From the NCBI RefSeq assembly GCF_003672135.1, contig NC_039512.1, forward strand, positions 11,548,874 through 11,612,873: DNA of 64,000 nucleotides, in the 5' to 3' direction. Shown piece by piece: positions 25,101 through 36,637 of this stretch. Position numbers and translations under genes: made by a program. The stretch comes from Ooceraea biroi. Taxonomy: Eukaryota > Arthropoda > Insecta > Hymenoptera > Formicidae. The notes under the pieces were generated by a model that was not told the DNA's origin, made no database searches, and saw only the letters and a list, made by a program, of their open reading frames with translations. How positions within the stretch are numbered: position 1 is the first letter of the stretch; each line of letters begins with the position of its first letter.

Positions 25101-25811
25101 TCCAACTGGGACATTATTACTATAAATCCTACATTGCTACTGTAAATCCTATAGGGATTTCGGATAATTGCAATTTCGAGAGTGTTAAAACAATATCTAT
25201 TGTTCTCTTTAACTTTAATTTTTGTTCGGAAAAGTATGCTACTTTGTAATGTAAGCCGAAAATTCTTAACATAACAGAAAGGCAACATGGGTAATCTTCT
25301 TGTACCTGTGTCAATAAGGCTCAAACGTGGCGAAGATGATATTTTCGGACACTCGATGACAGCATTGTGCTGGCTACAAGAACTGAAATGTCCACTTCAA
25401 AGGCAAACAGGTAAGCAACAAGTGCCCGATTTGTTAGGTGTATCGAGAATTTTTATAAATATATAGATTTTATAAAAAAGGCTGTACGTATTCTTAATTG
25501 TGTGATCAATTCTTCGCGTAATTTTCAACAATGAATGAAGAGGTGCAGGACAGATATTTTTTAAAAACGGTTCTTAGTTGCGCTAATTTTTATTTATTTA
25601 AAAGTTTAAAATAATAATCTCGTAATATAAATGTTCTGGCAGTTCGAAACCGCAAAGACGACTTGGATGTTATTCACTCTTATAATCGCGCTCTGTTTAA
25701 TGGGCGATTATACCCTCTTTGTTGTTGAAGCCTCTTTGATCCCCTTTCTAAGCTTTACTGGTTTTGTTGACCGGATTTCTCGACAGGGGGTGCAAGAAAC
25801 CCCATTTTTCT

Positions 25812-25836
25812 GCTCTCTCTCTCTCGCTCTCTCTCT
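25812..25836. repeat. (CT)n microsatellite
   Basis: CT run interrupted by one CG. Confidence 0.9.
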
Positions 25837-26812
25837 GTTTATGCGATGGAATATCTTAAAGCATATACGATCAACTAATCGAGAAGTTTTTTTCGGTACT
25901 TTCGAGCCTTGGTCAATTCCTTGACTAAATACGAATGCGATGGGTTGATGTTTGTGTATCAGTATCACTTCAATCAAAATTTTATCTTGTACTTGATTGA
26001 TTGTACTTGAAAATAAATCTCAGAAAAGGAAGAATAAGAGGGACGTGATATTCATCAGTGTAACTAGCTGATTCGAAGGTAAAGAATAAAAGCAAAGAAT
26101 AAAAGCAGAACTAATAGACAAAAAAATAGAAGAAGTAAATTTTGCGGAAAGCAGTTTTTTCACTCTGGTGCTAAGAATAAAGGTAAACAAGAATTACATG
26201 TTCTTGTACATGTTCTTGTAATGTTTATTTATCAGTTTATATTTCAAATATAAAGTATAATATATACTTCAAAATATTAAGTTTTGCAAAAATTTCTCTC
26301 AAGTGTCTAATATTTTGTAAATACCATTATACTTTTTGACAATATTAGATGCATGAGTTTTTATCTTTTTTTAACCGCTCTGAAATAATTAAAATGATAT
26401 GAGAAGTAAATTGGTCTTTATACATTATGGAAATAAAATAAGAATTTTTCGAAGAAGAAAAACTCATGCATACTAAATACTACTTGCCGTGAATATGTAG
26501 TTATAATAATCACTATATAAAAACATTTATGCGCGCGTGTTCACACGTGCAGAAAGATATATGGACAGAATATATCAGTCTTTTCTTCTCGAAACTTTTT
26601 AAAGTATCTTAAAGGCTCTTTTATCAAGAATAGTTATTAATTTTCTCCTTCATCTTATATATTTTATTGGCTGAAGATATATTATGATATTAACTTTGTT
26701 TGTGAATAAATATATAATATATGTTTCTAATAGACAATATATAAAATATATAAAATGAATAACATATATATGTTACAATAAAAGGCCAGTCTTTACAATA
26801 AACGCAGACAAA

Positions 26813-26852
26813 TATATAAATATATGCATGTATATATATGTATATATATATT
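26813..26852. repeat. (TA)n-rich tract followed by a T run
   Basis: TATA/TATG-rich low-complexity DNA within a strongly AT-rich kilobase. Confidence 0.85.
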
Positions 26853-28160
26853 TTTTTTAACAAATAGACTAAAAGGCTGCATATAAAGCGTAAAAGGATC
26901 ACATCTTTTCTGAAATCTCAGCAACAATGTCAAAAAACTCTAATTGTTTTAGTTAGAATTATTAAAATACTTACAAGAGTAATTTTCAATCTTAGATTTA
27001 GGTTTCTACCTGGCTTATACATATAATTAACATCGTTCGTACACACTGAACGTATCTCTTAATCCAAAACTAATATTAATTACATTATTACTAATTAAAT
27101 TAAATTATTATGCTTTATTTATGACAGTGCCAGCAAGAATGAACAATATTTATACATGCACATATATCAAAATCCAGAATTGCTGCAGAACCTGTATGAA
27201 TTATATTTGCGCAATAATTTTGGCAACTTTAGTTCTTAACATAAACTTTAAAAGATGTTACATAAGTTACTAATGCGTATTAGAATATCTGCTTATATTA
27301 ATATTTGCTTCTACATTTCCAGTTTTGTGACATATTTACTTTTTACAGTTTATTTGTACTATATTATTTGTACCGTTATTTTTGTAGCTAGTATATGTTA
27401 TACATACATACTTTTCGTCAAGCGTATCGTATTGACTTAGAAGGAGTATAATTTGAATAAAAAAATAAAAGCCAAAAATAATTAACATCTTATATATTTG
27501 TCGATATCAATCGCATTAAAGCTTGGACAGACCGTGTATCGAACAAGTACATACTATAAAAATATAAGCATATTTCTTTACAGAATTTCATTAATTGGTC
27601 CAATTTCTTGTCCATGCATATATCATAAAATTCAACATTGATATCAAGTTGTAGCTCAAAGTATTTTTTACATCCTAATTTTGGAATATTCATCAAAAAA
27701 TTCGATAAAAAGACTACCACCCTCACATCGAGGCAAGAGTGCATTTGCAATTAGGAAACATTATTTGGACACAACGCTAGACATCTCCGGAGGGTTAGAC
27801 CACGACCGTTCATTGTGTGCGCCGCACTCAACAATAAAACCCATTGAACGAGACAAAATGAATCCGGGGCCTAAACGACTCCATTGTTCTGCCGCATTAA
27901 TATGCTAATTCAATTACCCGTGTCGTTGACAGCGAGACAAGCTCGCCGACATTCTCACCCTGAGGACCACCCTGAGAGAAATTGCTGTGACTGGACTAGT
28001 TCGTACCTGGTCACCAGGCCAGATTCCACGAATTCGAAAACGATAAACTTAATGTAACGCTCTTTCTCTTCTCAAGGGTCGCTCTTTTCTTCTCGTTTCC
28101 TACTACTATTATTACTACTATTAGGTATACAAATTAATTCGGTGCTTTTTCTGAAGAAAT

Positions 28161-28497
28161 TGAGCCTTTTTGCGCCAGCACCAACATTGCAAGGGGACGT
28201 TGTGTTTTTAAGTCCCCCGTGGGGTGGTCCTGATTACATTAAACAGAAAACATTTAATCTTGATACCATTCTGCCTCCCCGGGGTGGGAAAACAATATTT
28301 CATGTAGCAAGGAAAATCACAGATAACGTGGCCTATTATTTACCTAGAAACACAGACATGTTACAGCTTATCAGATTAGTTGAAGATATTGATCACCTAG
28401 AAAGTACAAACTCGACGGAAAATTAAAAAGTTGTACGCTGTACTGCGGTGACCTGGCTACCTCTCCATGTGGATCCTGGAGGCAAAAACCTGATGAA
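28161..28497 (+). pseudogene. Captured TGS1 fragment, left arm
   Basis: Encodes GDVVFLSPPWGGPDY, where SPPW is the catalytic motif IV of trimethylguanosine synthase, the enzyme that hypermethylates snRNA, snoRNA and telomerase RNA caps. It continues through the KITDNVAYYLPRNTDM region. A 7-base deletion near 28405 shifts the frame, giving an early stop at 28426. It lacks the rest of the methyltransferase fold. Confidence 0.88.
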
Positions 28498-28594
28498 AGA
28501 AAATGGATAATTAACGATAACTTAGACAAGACTAGTAGAATCTTCCGTCATTAATTGTAAATAACTGTTTGTATATTTAGAAAAAAAGTAATAG

Positions 28595-28962
28595 TCAATC
28601 TTTGAAATATTCGTCATCATCGGATTTTTGCCTCCAGGATTCACATAGAGAGGTAGCCAGATCACCGCAGTACAGCGTACAACTTTTTAATTTTCCGTCG
28701 AGTTTGTACTGTGTAATTTCTAGGTGACCAATATCTTCAACTAATCTGATGACCTGTGACATGTCTGTGTTTCTAGGTAGGTAATAGGCCACGTTCTCTG
28801 TGATTTTCCTTGCTACATGAAATAATGTTTTCCCACCCCGGGGAGGCAGAATGGTATCAAGATTAAAAGTTTTCTGTTTAATGTAATCAGGACCACCCCA
28901 CGGGGGACTTAAAAACACAACGTCCCCTTGCAATGTTGGTGCTGGCGCAAAAAAGGCTCAAT
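28595..28962 (-). pseudogene. Captured TGS1 fragment, right arm (open frame)
   Basis: The inverted copy keeps an open frame of 112 codons (28933 to 28595) from before GDVVFLSPPWGGP through YYLPRNTDMSQVIRL to LKSCTLYCGDLA, the C-terminal strand region of TGS1, and then to a stop. It corresponds to the last part of the methyltransferase domain only, so it should have no activity alone. The S-adenosylmethionine-binding motifs I-III, which lie upstream in TGS1, are absent. Confidence 0.88.
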
Positions 28963-29113
28963 TTTCTAATCATTTTTCTCCGTCTGTCGGGCAGCTGACG
29001 AATTCTCTCTCAAAAAAAAGAAAATACGTAAAGACTCAATTTCTTCAAAAAAGAGCACCGAATTAATTTGTACACCTGATATAATATAATACATTCCTCC
29101 TATCATTGATAAA

Positions 29114-29119
29114 TTTATT
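29114..29119 (-). terminator. Candidate poly(A) signal of the HMG-box gene
   Basis: AATAAA on the minus strand about 135 bases after the stop codon at 29252. Confidence 0.45.
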
Positions 29120-29251
29120 CGATTTCTTCCTCGTACGAATTTTAAATTGCAATTGAACTAGTTACCTTTTCGTTAATTATTAATTGTACTACTGTTGAAA
29201 TTATTGTAATATTTATAATTATTGATTGTACTATTTCGATATGAATGAACG

Positions 29252-29950
29252 CTACGACATGTTGCTGCATTCGTATCTTATAAACGGGGCACATATCGAA
29301 CAGTCAAGATCGCAGGCAAAATCGTAATCTTCGTCAATTGCGATGTCGGGGTATATCAATAACGACAAAGGATCCTGTTCGTGGTTCGAGTTGGTCGAGC
29401 AGAGTGGACTCGTTATCGGGATGTCCCAAATTGGTGACATCGGGTTCGAATCAGAATTATCAGAGTTACCGTTAGTCAACGCATTAGAATCGTCGTCGGA
29501 TGAGATGTCCTGCTGTGAGTCGTTCTTGTTATTGTCATTATTGTTGTTAACGATATCCGATTGATGTACAACGTCATCATCAGTCAGGACGCTGCTTTTG
29601 GAACTGGTGTCGGAGCATTCGAAGTTGAATTCGAGGACTGACTTTGAATTTATTATATTTTCGAATTTTTTATCTGACCTTATGCATGGATACGAGGAGC
29701 GCCGCTTTATCCGGTACGTCTTGTTCATTATCGCCCTATGGATATAGGACAACTTTTGTTCAAGAGGCATCTGCTTCCACTCAGGGATTAGTTGCTTGCG
29801 CATTTTCTCCGTGTCCATTTGCAGATCGTACATGCAGAGTATCTTATAACGCTCTTGGCTCCACATCCGACGGCCGGAACGATGAGCTGCCTTGAATAAA
29901 GTCTCAATACGCTCCTTTGCGGTATTCTCGGTCATCTGCATTACGCCCAT
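29252..29950 (-). CDS. Divergent HMG-box protein, single exon
   Basis: An uninterrupted 232-codon frame. Residues about 26-84 resemble an HMG box: a helix I-like MWSQERYKILCMYD, then DTEKMRKQLIPEWKQMPLEQ and KLSYIHRAIM, which line up with the helix II/III pattern of Sox-type boxes (ISKRLGxxWKxLxxxxKxPFxxEA). A basic stretch RIKRR follows. The C-terminal two thirds is low complexity, rich in Asn, Asp and Ser (about residues 115-170), then acidic, like a transcription-factor activation region. A TATA box lies about 80 bases upstream of the ATG and an AATAAA downstream, which supports a true gene over a chance frame. It has no introns and lies between two mobile elements, so an origin as a retrogene is possible. 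The specific family is not recognised; DNA binding is inferred from the box alone. Confidence 0.6.
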   Translation of the reverse strand: MGVMQMTENTAKERIETLFKAAHRSGRRMWSQERYKILCMYDLQMDTEKMRKQLIPEWKQMPLEQKLSYIHRAIMNKTYRIKRRSSYPCIRSDKKFENIINSKSVLEFNFECSDTSSKSSVLTDDDVVHQSDIVNNNNDNNKNDSQQDISSDDDSNALTNGNSDNSDSNPMSPIWDIPITSPLCSTNSNHEQDPLSLLIYPDIAIDEDYDFACDLDCSICAPFIRYECSNMS

Positions 29951-30028
29951 CGGATGGTCAACGGTTTTTTTTCTGGTAATTGCTGAGAAGAATTTATGTT
30001 TACTTAAACACTTGCTTTACGAATGGCT

Positions 30029-30036
30029 CTTTTATA
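30029..30036 (-). promoter_or_regulatory. TATA box of the HMG-box gene
   Basis: TATAAAAG on the minus strand, placing a start site near 30000 and leaving a 5' leader of about 50 bases before the ATG at 29950. Confidence 0.5.
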
Positions 30037-30076
30037 AATCCCGTTTAAGCACAAAACCCTGTCCAACCTCTACTAA

Positions 30077-30215
30077 TGCCCAGTTCCACTAACGTCGCTT
30101 AATTGTAACCGTAGTTTAACTCACTCTTTGTCTCTTTCTAAGGCGAATAGTTAGAAAGAGACGAAGAGTGAGTTAAACTACGATTAAAGTTGAGCGACTT
30201 TGATGGAACCGGGCC
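30077..30215. mobile_element. PIF/Harbinger-type MITE, almost a pure hairpin
   Basis: A 139-bp element made of two inverted arms of about 63 bp (TGCCCAGTTCC at the left, complement GGCCCGGTTCC at the right) with a loop of about 10 bases. It is flanked by TAA on both sides (30074-30076, 30216-30218). Three-base TWA duplications and GGGCC-type ends are typical of PIF/Harbinger MITEs. It lies immediately upstream of the HMG-box gene's TATA box. Confidence 0.75.
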
Positions 30216-30691
30216 TAAGTCTTGTAAACAAACATGAAACCATATAACGGTCACAAACAACGGATTGCCAGCGGAACGATACATCAATATTATTTCCTGA
30301 GATCATACTATGATCTAATCTAGGAACAAATATTTGGATTTTCAAATTCTATAACAAGAAGCAACGTTACTGCGAATATAAATAAGTTTTATGGATTATT
30401 AATTTTCTTACTGATGCTAATATAATTATATAAAATCTGTATTGTTATCGAAAGAAAATCTCGTATCTCAAAGTCTGCAAATTTTTGTGTATTGTCAATC
30501 TTAGATGTTTTCTTTTTCTTTATTTATCGACGCATGTTCTATTTTCAAGTCATAATACAATTATTGTTTTACACAAACGTCCAAATGTTATCTAGCCGCG
30601 ATTCTGGGTATCATGTTCATCTATATCACTCACTTTGTACAGAAATAGTGTCACGAAATTAATATCATTATTCGAGCTTTCATCAAGCACA

Positions 30692-30715
30692 CCTCTCTCT
30701 CTCTCTCTCTCTCTC
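30692..30715. repeat. (CT)n microsatellite
   Basis: About 11 CT units with a CCCT interruption. Confidence 0.95.
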
Positions 30716-31993
30716 CCTCTTTCTCAGGAACTAACATTTATGACAAGTAAGAGATTGTTTTTCTCCCCATGCATGCCAACCTTTAACGCCGATCAGTCTC
30801 CGCTTCGTTTAGATTCGCTCCGTTTAGATATTTACCGTAAAATTTTGTGCAGCACAAACTCCTCTCTTGCTCAAACGACGTACGGACCTACACTGAACGG
30901 ACCGATGAACCTGCTTCGAGGGTTGATGCTGGACTTACTGACGGTGTCTCCATCTCTTTTTCTCCCGAGCATCTTCCCTCCTTTTCCGTCTTTCACTCTC
31001 TCTCTCTTTCTTCCCCTTCTCACTCTCTATCTCTCTTCCTCTCACCCCCGGTCGATCCAACGTGGATACAGGATGTCGACCCGTTGGGGCTGTGGGCGTA
31101 GTCCTTACGAGGCGTTTATCCGAAGGTCGACCCATCGGCCGACCCCTCGTGCTCCATTGGTCGCCGGCGTCTTCGTCCTCCGCATGCGTCCCCACCGCGC
31201 GACGATATGTACTCCGGACTCTGTAATTATTATTATCGATTACCTCGATACGATGAAGTACAAATAGCGTGTATAGACCGGCCCGTTATTGACTAGCTCC
31301 GTTCGAGTATCCGCCGTCGCGCGAGCGAGCACGCGAGAGCGCCCACGCGCGCGCGTATGCAGTCCTACCCCTTCTCACCCCCGTCGAGAGAACGTATCGC
31401 GCGATAATTGCGATTATGCTCGCACACTTGTCTTCACTTTCCCGAACGTTTTGTTCCTATCTTGCTTTCTTCCCTCTTTCTCTTTTCCTTTTTAAGTTTC
31501 TCTTACCGAGGTCACTCTTAGGTGTCTTCTTACCTGACCTTCTGTAAATTCGAAAGTTCAATCTGTTTCGGCATCCTTTGGACTAATCCTCATCAGGCTG
31601 GCCAGATGACTAACCAATCCAAGTGACTAAAAAACAAGTACATATTTATGAAAGAATTGAAATCATTTTTATTTCTTCCTAATGATAGCTTCAGAATCAC
31701 TGACGCTGGATAAGAGATTCACGTATATTTTCATTATTACTTTTTGTTAACTTTGGTGAAGTTAGGAAAAGTTGGCTCGTCAACTTTTGCTGGTTATAAT
31801 ACAATACTCAATACAATTGCTTGCTTGTATAGCTGAGATCAGATAATATCTTCCAAATACCTAAATAGTGACGTTATATAAATAAATATAATTACATAAA
31901 ATGAATTATTCTCTAATTCAGATAAATGAAATATGAAATAAATAGTTTTGACTTCATTTAGTTTACTTACGCGAGGAGAAAGAGAGAAAAGGG

Positions 31994-32021
31994 GGAGAGA
32001 GAGAGAGAGAGAGAGAGAGAG
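31994..32021. repeat. (GA)n microsatellite
   Basis: About 13 uninterrupted GA units after a G run. Confidence 0.95.
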
Positions 32022-34921
32022 GAACGGTCGCTTCCGTGAAACAATGCCGGGCGAAATCTGACGGTTACCCTCCTATGGGAAATCTGCGGACACAATGCAA
32101 AAAATCCTCTCGACGACAGGGCACTTGGATTAGAATGAAAAGCGGCGAAAGGAGAGAGCGCTGCCCCCTTTTCCCAATCTCGAATCAACCCCTCTGTCGT
32201 CTCGCTCCGGCCCATCCTCCCGTCCTCCCGTAGCTCCCGGAGGACATTCAGTGATGCGAACGAATAGACGCCGTTCGCTTTCGGTGAACACGGGGTATTA
32301 GTTGTTTTGTGCTCCCGCGTATTACGATTGCTCTTCCGCGTCTCGTCGCCGATCAAACGCCTCCCGCCTTTCTTGCTTTCTTCCTTTCGTCCGAGATCGC
32401 GTCGCCCTCGCAGTTGTCCATGACCATCCAGACATATTTTTGTCTTCCTTGTGGCAGATGAAGTTAATACGAATAATTATTATCAACGAACGAACGAGTT
32501 ATACGTTACGCGACTGCCTAAAATGTCTAAAATGTCAGCACCAGTGCACGCTAAATCAAATTAAAATAATGAAAAAATTGGAGTAGAAAACTATTTTATA
32601 TTTATATATATTTTGAGGTAGACCCGTTTCAAGGTTTGCTGTCACGAAATATTTTATTCGATCTCGGCGCGATCGAATAAAAAAGTTCAGAGAAAGCGAG
32701 CCCGCGTCAGCTAATAATTTATTATCTCGCCGGGTGCGCCACCCTGAAAAACAAAACCCACCCTCGTCGTGGCGACGACAAAGGTGGCGGAAGGAAAAAC
32801 GAGGAGCACGTCTCTTCCGTCGCGGAAAAAATCCAGCGACGTGGTCGCCATTCCGTCGGCCTCTCCGCGAATACCTCGCACACGCGCGCGCGAACATATA
32901 TATTCTTGCCCGCATGTAGTCGGGTGCAAATTGGTATTGAAAAATCTCGAAGTCAATTAAAACTCCGGGCACAAAGGATCCGGCGAGACAAAATACCAAT
33001 TATCTCATGTCCTCGCCGTCGTCCTCTCCCGTCCTCTCCTTTCCCCGGCCAGGCGCGACCAGGAGGAGAGGGTGTATGGGAGGAGGGGGTCTTCCCTTAC
33101 AAGAACTCAATTCCATTAGGCATTGAAGTGAGTAAAACGAGGATGGGCATCTATATAACGCACTCGCATCTCGCTTATCTACCTAATAAAGGTTCCTCCA
33201 CTACTCCCGCCCCCGTCCCTGCTCGCTAGCTTCTTCTACCCCTGTGGCACCCCCGCTAGTATTAAAGCGTGCCCGTGAGGTGTCTGCGAGACAATCCCCC
33301 GAGACGACAATGCTTATCCCACGTATGAATGCTTCCTAGGTAATTTAAGTATAGCCCACCCGATATTGTCTCCTCCCTCCCCCTCATCCCCCTCGCACCC
33401 TGACGGCTCGCGGGTTTTCGTTCATTGCCCGTCCGTGAGAGAATCCTGTTGTCCTCGCGTTAATGATCGCTCTTACAATTTATCCCAGATCTAAATCCGA
33501 AAGCCGCGGGAACACTGAGCGCGGAGTATCCCGGTGTTTAATACGCCTGAAAGTCCTATTATCTGTTCGAGAATCGGAATGCTTCACAAGTTAATAATCT
33601 ACGGTATCGTGCATCGAATATTTAAATGGATCCAAAGTATCTTAAATAAATCAGAGTCGACCGCAAGACACATGGTATCATCCAGTTCAAATAACGCGCC
33701 AACTTTGAAACAGTCATCGTGATCCTACAGAGGAGCCAACGAGTCGATGATCGATGATTCCACGAACTGTGAGACGTATGCTTGGATGGCAATTAGGGTG
33801 AAGCTAATGAATAATAATCCTGTCGCGGCACGAGAGATGTAACGCGTCTTTCACGTGTTTTATGTACGCGTGCACATGACGGATCGCACGCGGAGCATGT
33901 AATTCGGATGCACGAGATTATCCCACGCAGTCGACGTTCCCGGCGTTGATCCTGCAAATTAAGTCGATTGCTCGACCGACGGGGCGAGATGTCAGGCCGG
34001 TAGTAACTGGTGGAAGTTTCGTCCCGTGAGCTCGCAGCAGGTAGAGCGGCCTCATTCAAGCGCTGATTATGGGCGATTGCGAAGGCGTGAGAGTAGACAG
34101 GTAAAGCTCCGTCCGCAATAATTGTTTTCTGTGCGTTCAGCATACAATGCTGCTATCTCGAGGTATTAAAGTGTCACGAAATCCTGAAGTAATAAATCTT
34201 GAAGTTTCCGATATTGTGGAATTTTTACAAAAAATACACAACTTGAGAAATTCTGAAATTCTGAAAATTTGCAATTTCGAAATTTTTATTTGCTTTCAAA
34301 TTATAGTAATAATATTATAAAAAATCAATTTTTCCATATTTCTGCTTTATATTTCTTATATTTATGAACAGTTAGATAAAAAAACTTTTCCATTCTTATA
34401 TATTTAAAAGAAAAATGTTTAATAGAGATTATACCTTACTTTTAATATTGCTACAGTTAACATTAAATTGTGGGCTCTTCGCTCGTTTGTTGCGAACGCA
34501 ACTTTAAGGGTACGTGAAATAGAGAGGACGGGCGACGAGTTCAGGAAAGCCGTGCGAGAGCACAGGAGCGCAACGAAGAGAGTAAGGGAGGAGAGGAGAG
34601 AAATCCGGATCCATCGCGGTGCCACCCCGAAGATCACGCTCGAACGCGTTGCGTAATTAGCGACTGCCTCCCCGGTTTCGTAGGTGGGTTGTATCCAGCA
34701 GCGGCAGAAGTCGGGGGCGGAGAGGGGTGGAACGCGGAAAGGGTCGACGAAGTGCAACCCTAGAATCCGTCCGTGCGACTTGCGCTAAAATTCACCTCGT
34801 GCGTAGGTACACGTGCACGATCTATGGGGGTGTTTCTTCCATGCGAAAAAGATGAAGTTGCGCGAATTGTAAAAATTCAAAAAATTCTAGATGCATCAGA
34901 TAACTTTTTCATAAACACGAA

Positions 34922-34964
34922 TTGTATTATTCAATCCTTTCGTAGTAAGGATTGAATAATACAA
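34922..34964. repeat. Perfect 18-bp inverted repeat, 7-base loop
   Basis: TTGTATTATTCAATCCTT at 34922-34939 is followed after TCGTAGT by its exact complement at 34947-34964. No neighbouring gene or target duplication explains it. Confidence 0.9.
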
Positions 34965-36245
34965 GTCGATATTAATTAAAATTGACGAACCAAAGAAAGT
35001 ATAATGTGCATGAATGCGATCTATGTGCTCCAATTTATTTTAAATCCTCCCTTGGGAGACAAAATCGAGCTTGTCCCTTGATGTAATGCCAGTCTCTAAC
35101 GAAAGCCAAAGGACGGTAACGACGTTTAACGACATAACGTACAGCTATTATCGAAAAATATCGCTCCGACGATCCTTAGAGAGCTTCCGATTTACGCGCA
35201 CGTCGAGTTAGGGGGTGGATTAGGTTGCCGATCTGATTTCTCCGAGAGGTGAAGGGGTTTTCGCCGAATTATGCGGCTCGTGGCGTCGACACTAATCCTT
35301 TTGAAAACACCCTATATAGTACGACTGTATGGGGAAGAAGAAGGAGGAGGAGGTGGTGCAGGCAAGGGGCGCGAGCGTCGTCGAGACGCAATTAATGTGG
35401 AAACCAGGCGTGGACGTTGTGGAGGGAGTTTCGAGAAGGGCATCGCTATGCCGTGAGACGTAATGACTAATTGAGATCGGAAAGAGAGAGGCCCGGGTAG
35501 GGGGAAGAGGAGAGAAACGGCAGAATAGAAAGGGGGTTAATACGAGGTGCGTGGTCACGGTAAAACGCGCGTTTTCTCTCCTCCCAACGGGGATCCGTAA
35601 CCCTCCTTCCACCATCTAGGATCTGTGGACAAAGGATCACTCGCTTGCAGGCGTACCAATGGAATTATGGATTCCTCTTCTGCCGGAAGCTTTCGGATTC
35701 TGCCACGATTTTCCGTATAATCGATCGGGCAGGATTGTGCTCGCGAGGTGAGCACAAACCGCGAAGATCACCTCACCCGGGGGAGAGGGATTCACGGATG
35801 CGTTCTGATGGATGTGTTACTCCTCGTATGTGCGAGAGCTATAAAAAAGAATTAGTATGTAAAAACATAATCAGATTATGACATGAGATTAACAAATCCG
35901 TAGTTTTTTCTGTATTATTGTTGTACGATGGAAGAAACGAACGATTGATTAGATTAGAAATTTTATGAAGTGAATAATGCTAGATGCTGGTGCAGCGCAA
36001 ACTAGCGTTCTTGTGCATCACTGCTGAATCTCTTAATCCTTATCTAATGCTGCGTCTTAAGAAAACGCCATGTCTTATACTTGATTCAACCCAACGATAA
36101 TAAAGCAAGTGCGTCACTTTGCGCAACAAGCGAGTCGCAAGACTCGCGGTTTTCACGCATTGATCGACGGCTTCGCGCTCCCAAGGAACAAGAACGGGGT
36201 TGCCGCAAGACGAATCCGCCCCAACAACCCCTGGCGAATCCGTAT

Positions 36246-36270
36246 CGTCGTCGTCGTCGTCGTCGTCGTT
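36246..36270. repeat. (GTC)n trinucleotide repeat
   Basis: Eight GTC units in CpG-rich DNA, giving Arg/Ser or poly-Asp runs in spurious frames. Confidence 0.95.
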
Positions 36271-36601
36271 TCCAGCGAGTGTCTCCATTCCGCGCGAGCT
36301 CGTCAGAACATTAAGATAATTACTTTCCAGCGGCAGGATGCGGCGTTATTGTCGCGTTACCGCGTCGAGAATGGCATTACCCCATTGTGGCGAAGAAAGC
36401 TCGCGCGGGCTCGCTCGCGCCGCGCGAGATGGTGCAAGCGCGCCATTCTGTGTAACTCGCTGTGATAGCGGGGGTGGAAGCGAGCGTTACGCGCGCTTTC
36501 GTCGAGGTGCCGGTGCTCCGCTCTCTCATTCGGGGTGTCTTCCGACGAGCGAATGCTCGATGGCAAGGGGAGGATGTGTAGTACCCGGGTTGCCGGTATG
36601 C

Positions 36602-36602
36602 G

Positions 36603-36633
<31 letters not shown>

Positions 36634-36637
36634 TCTC
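36602..36637. repeat. (CT)n microsatellite
   Basis: About 13 CT units, then CTTT-interrupted ones. Confidence 0.95.

Larger units (their letters stand above)
16985..28118. other. Gene-free stretch
   Basis: Eleven kilobases in which I find no supportable exon, RNA gene or intact element. AT-rich DNA prevails (17.5-19.0, 24.9-27.6 kb), with CpG-richer islands near 17.2, 21.9, 22.7, 23.5 and 27.8 kb. Simple repeats are listed separately. Open frames such as 21806-22189 or 24141-24461 have neither a recognisable domain nor splice structure. Confidence 0.5.
28121..29079. mobile_element. Non-autonomous mariner-like element carrying an inverted TGS1 duplication
   Basis: A 959-bp element flanked by TA on both sides (28119-28120, 29080-29081). 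Its ends share TIRs of about 45 bp (left TTAGGTATACAAATTAATTC, right complement TCAGGTGTACAAATTAATTC, both going on with GGTGC and GAAGAAATTGAG). There is no transposase. The interior is a long inverted repeat: two arms of about 335-350 bp, some 95 percent alike by eye, each holding a piece of the host gene for trimethylguanosine synthase. A loop of about 113 bp separates them. On the right, about 90 bp lie between the TIR and the arm. On the left this piece is missing and the TIR joins the arm at a shared AAATTGAG, as expected for a deletion between short direct repeats. A transcript would fold into a long hairpin. Confidence 0.9.

Noticed and set aside
30635..31267. 210-codon open frame on the plus strand
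   Set aside because: It runs through CT repeats (Ser/Leu runs) and CpG-rich DNA, with no domain, no splice structure and no plausible promoter. Best explained by composition.
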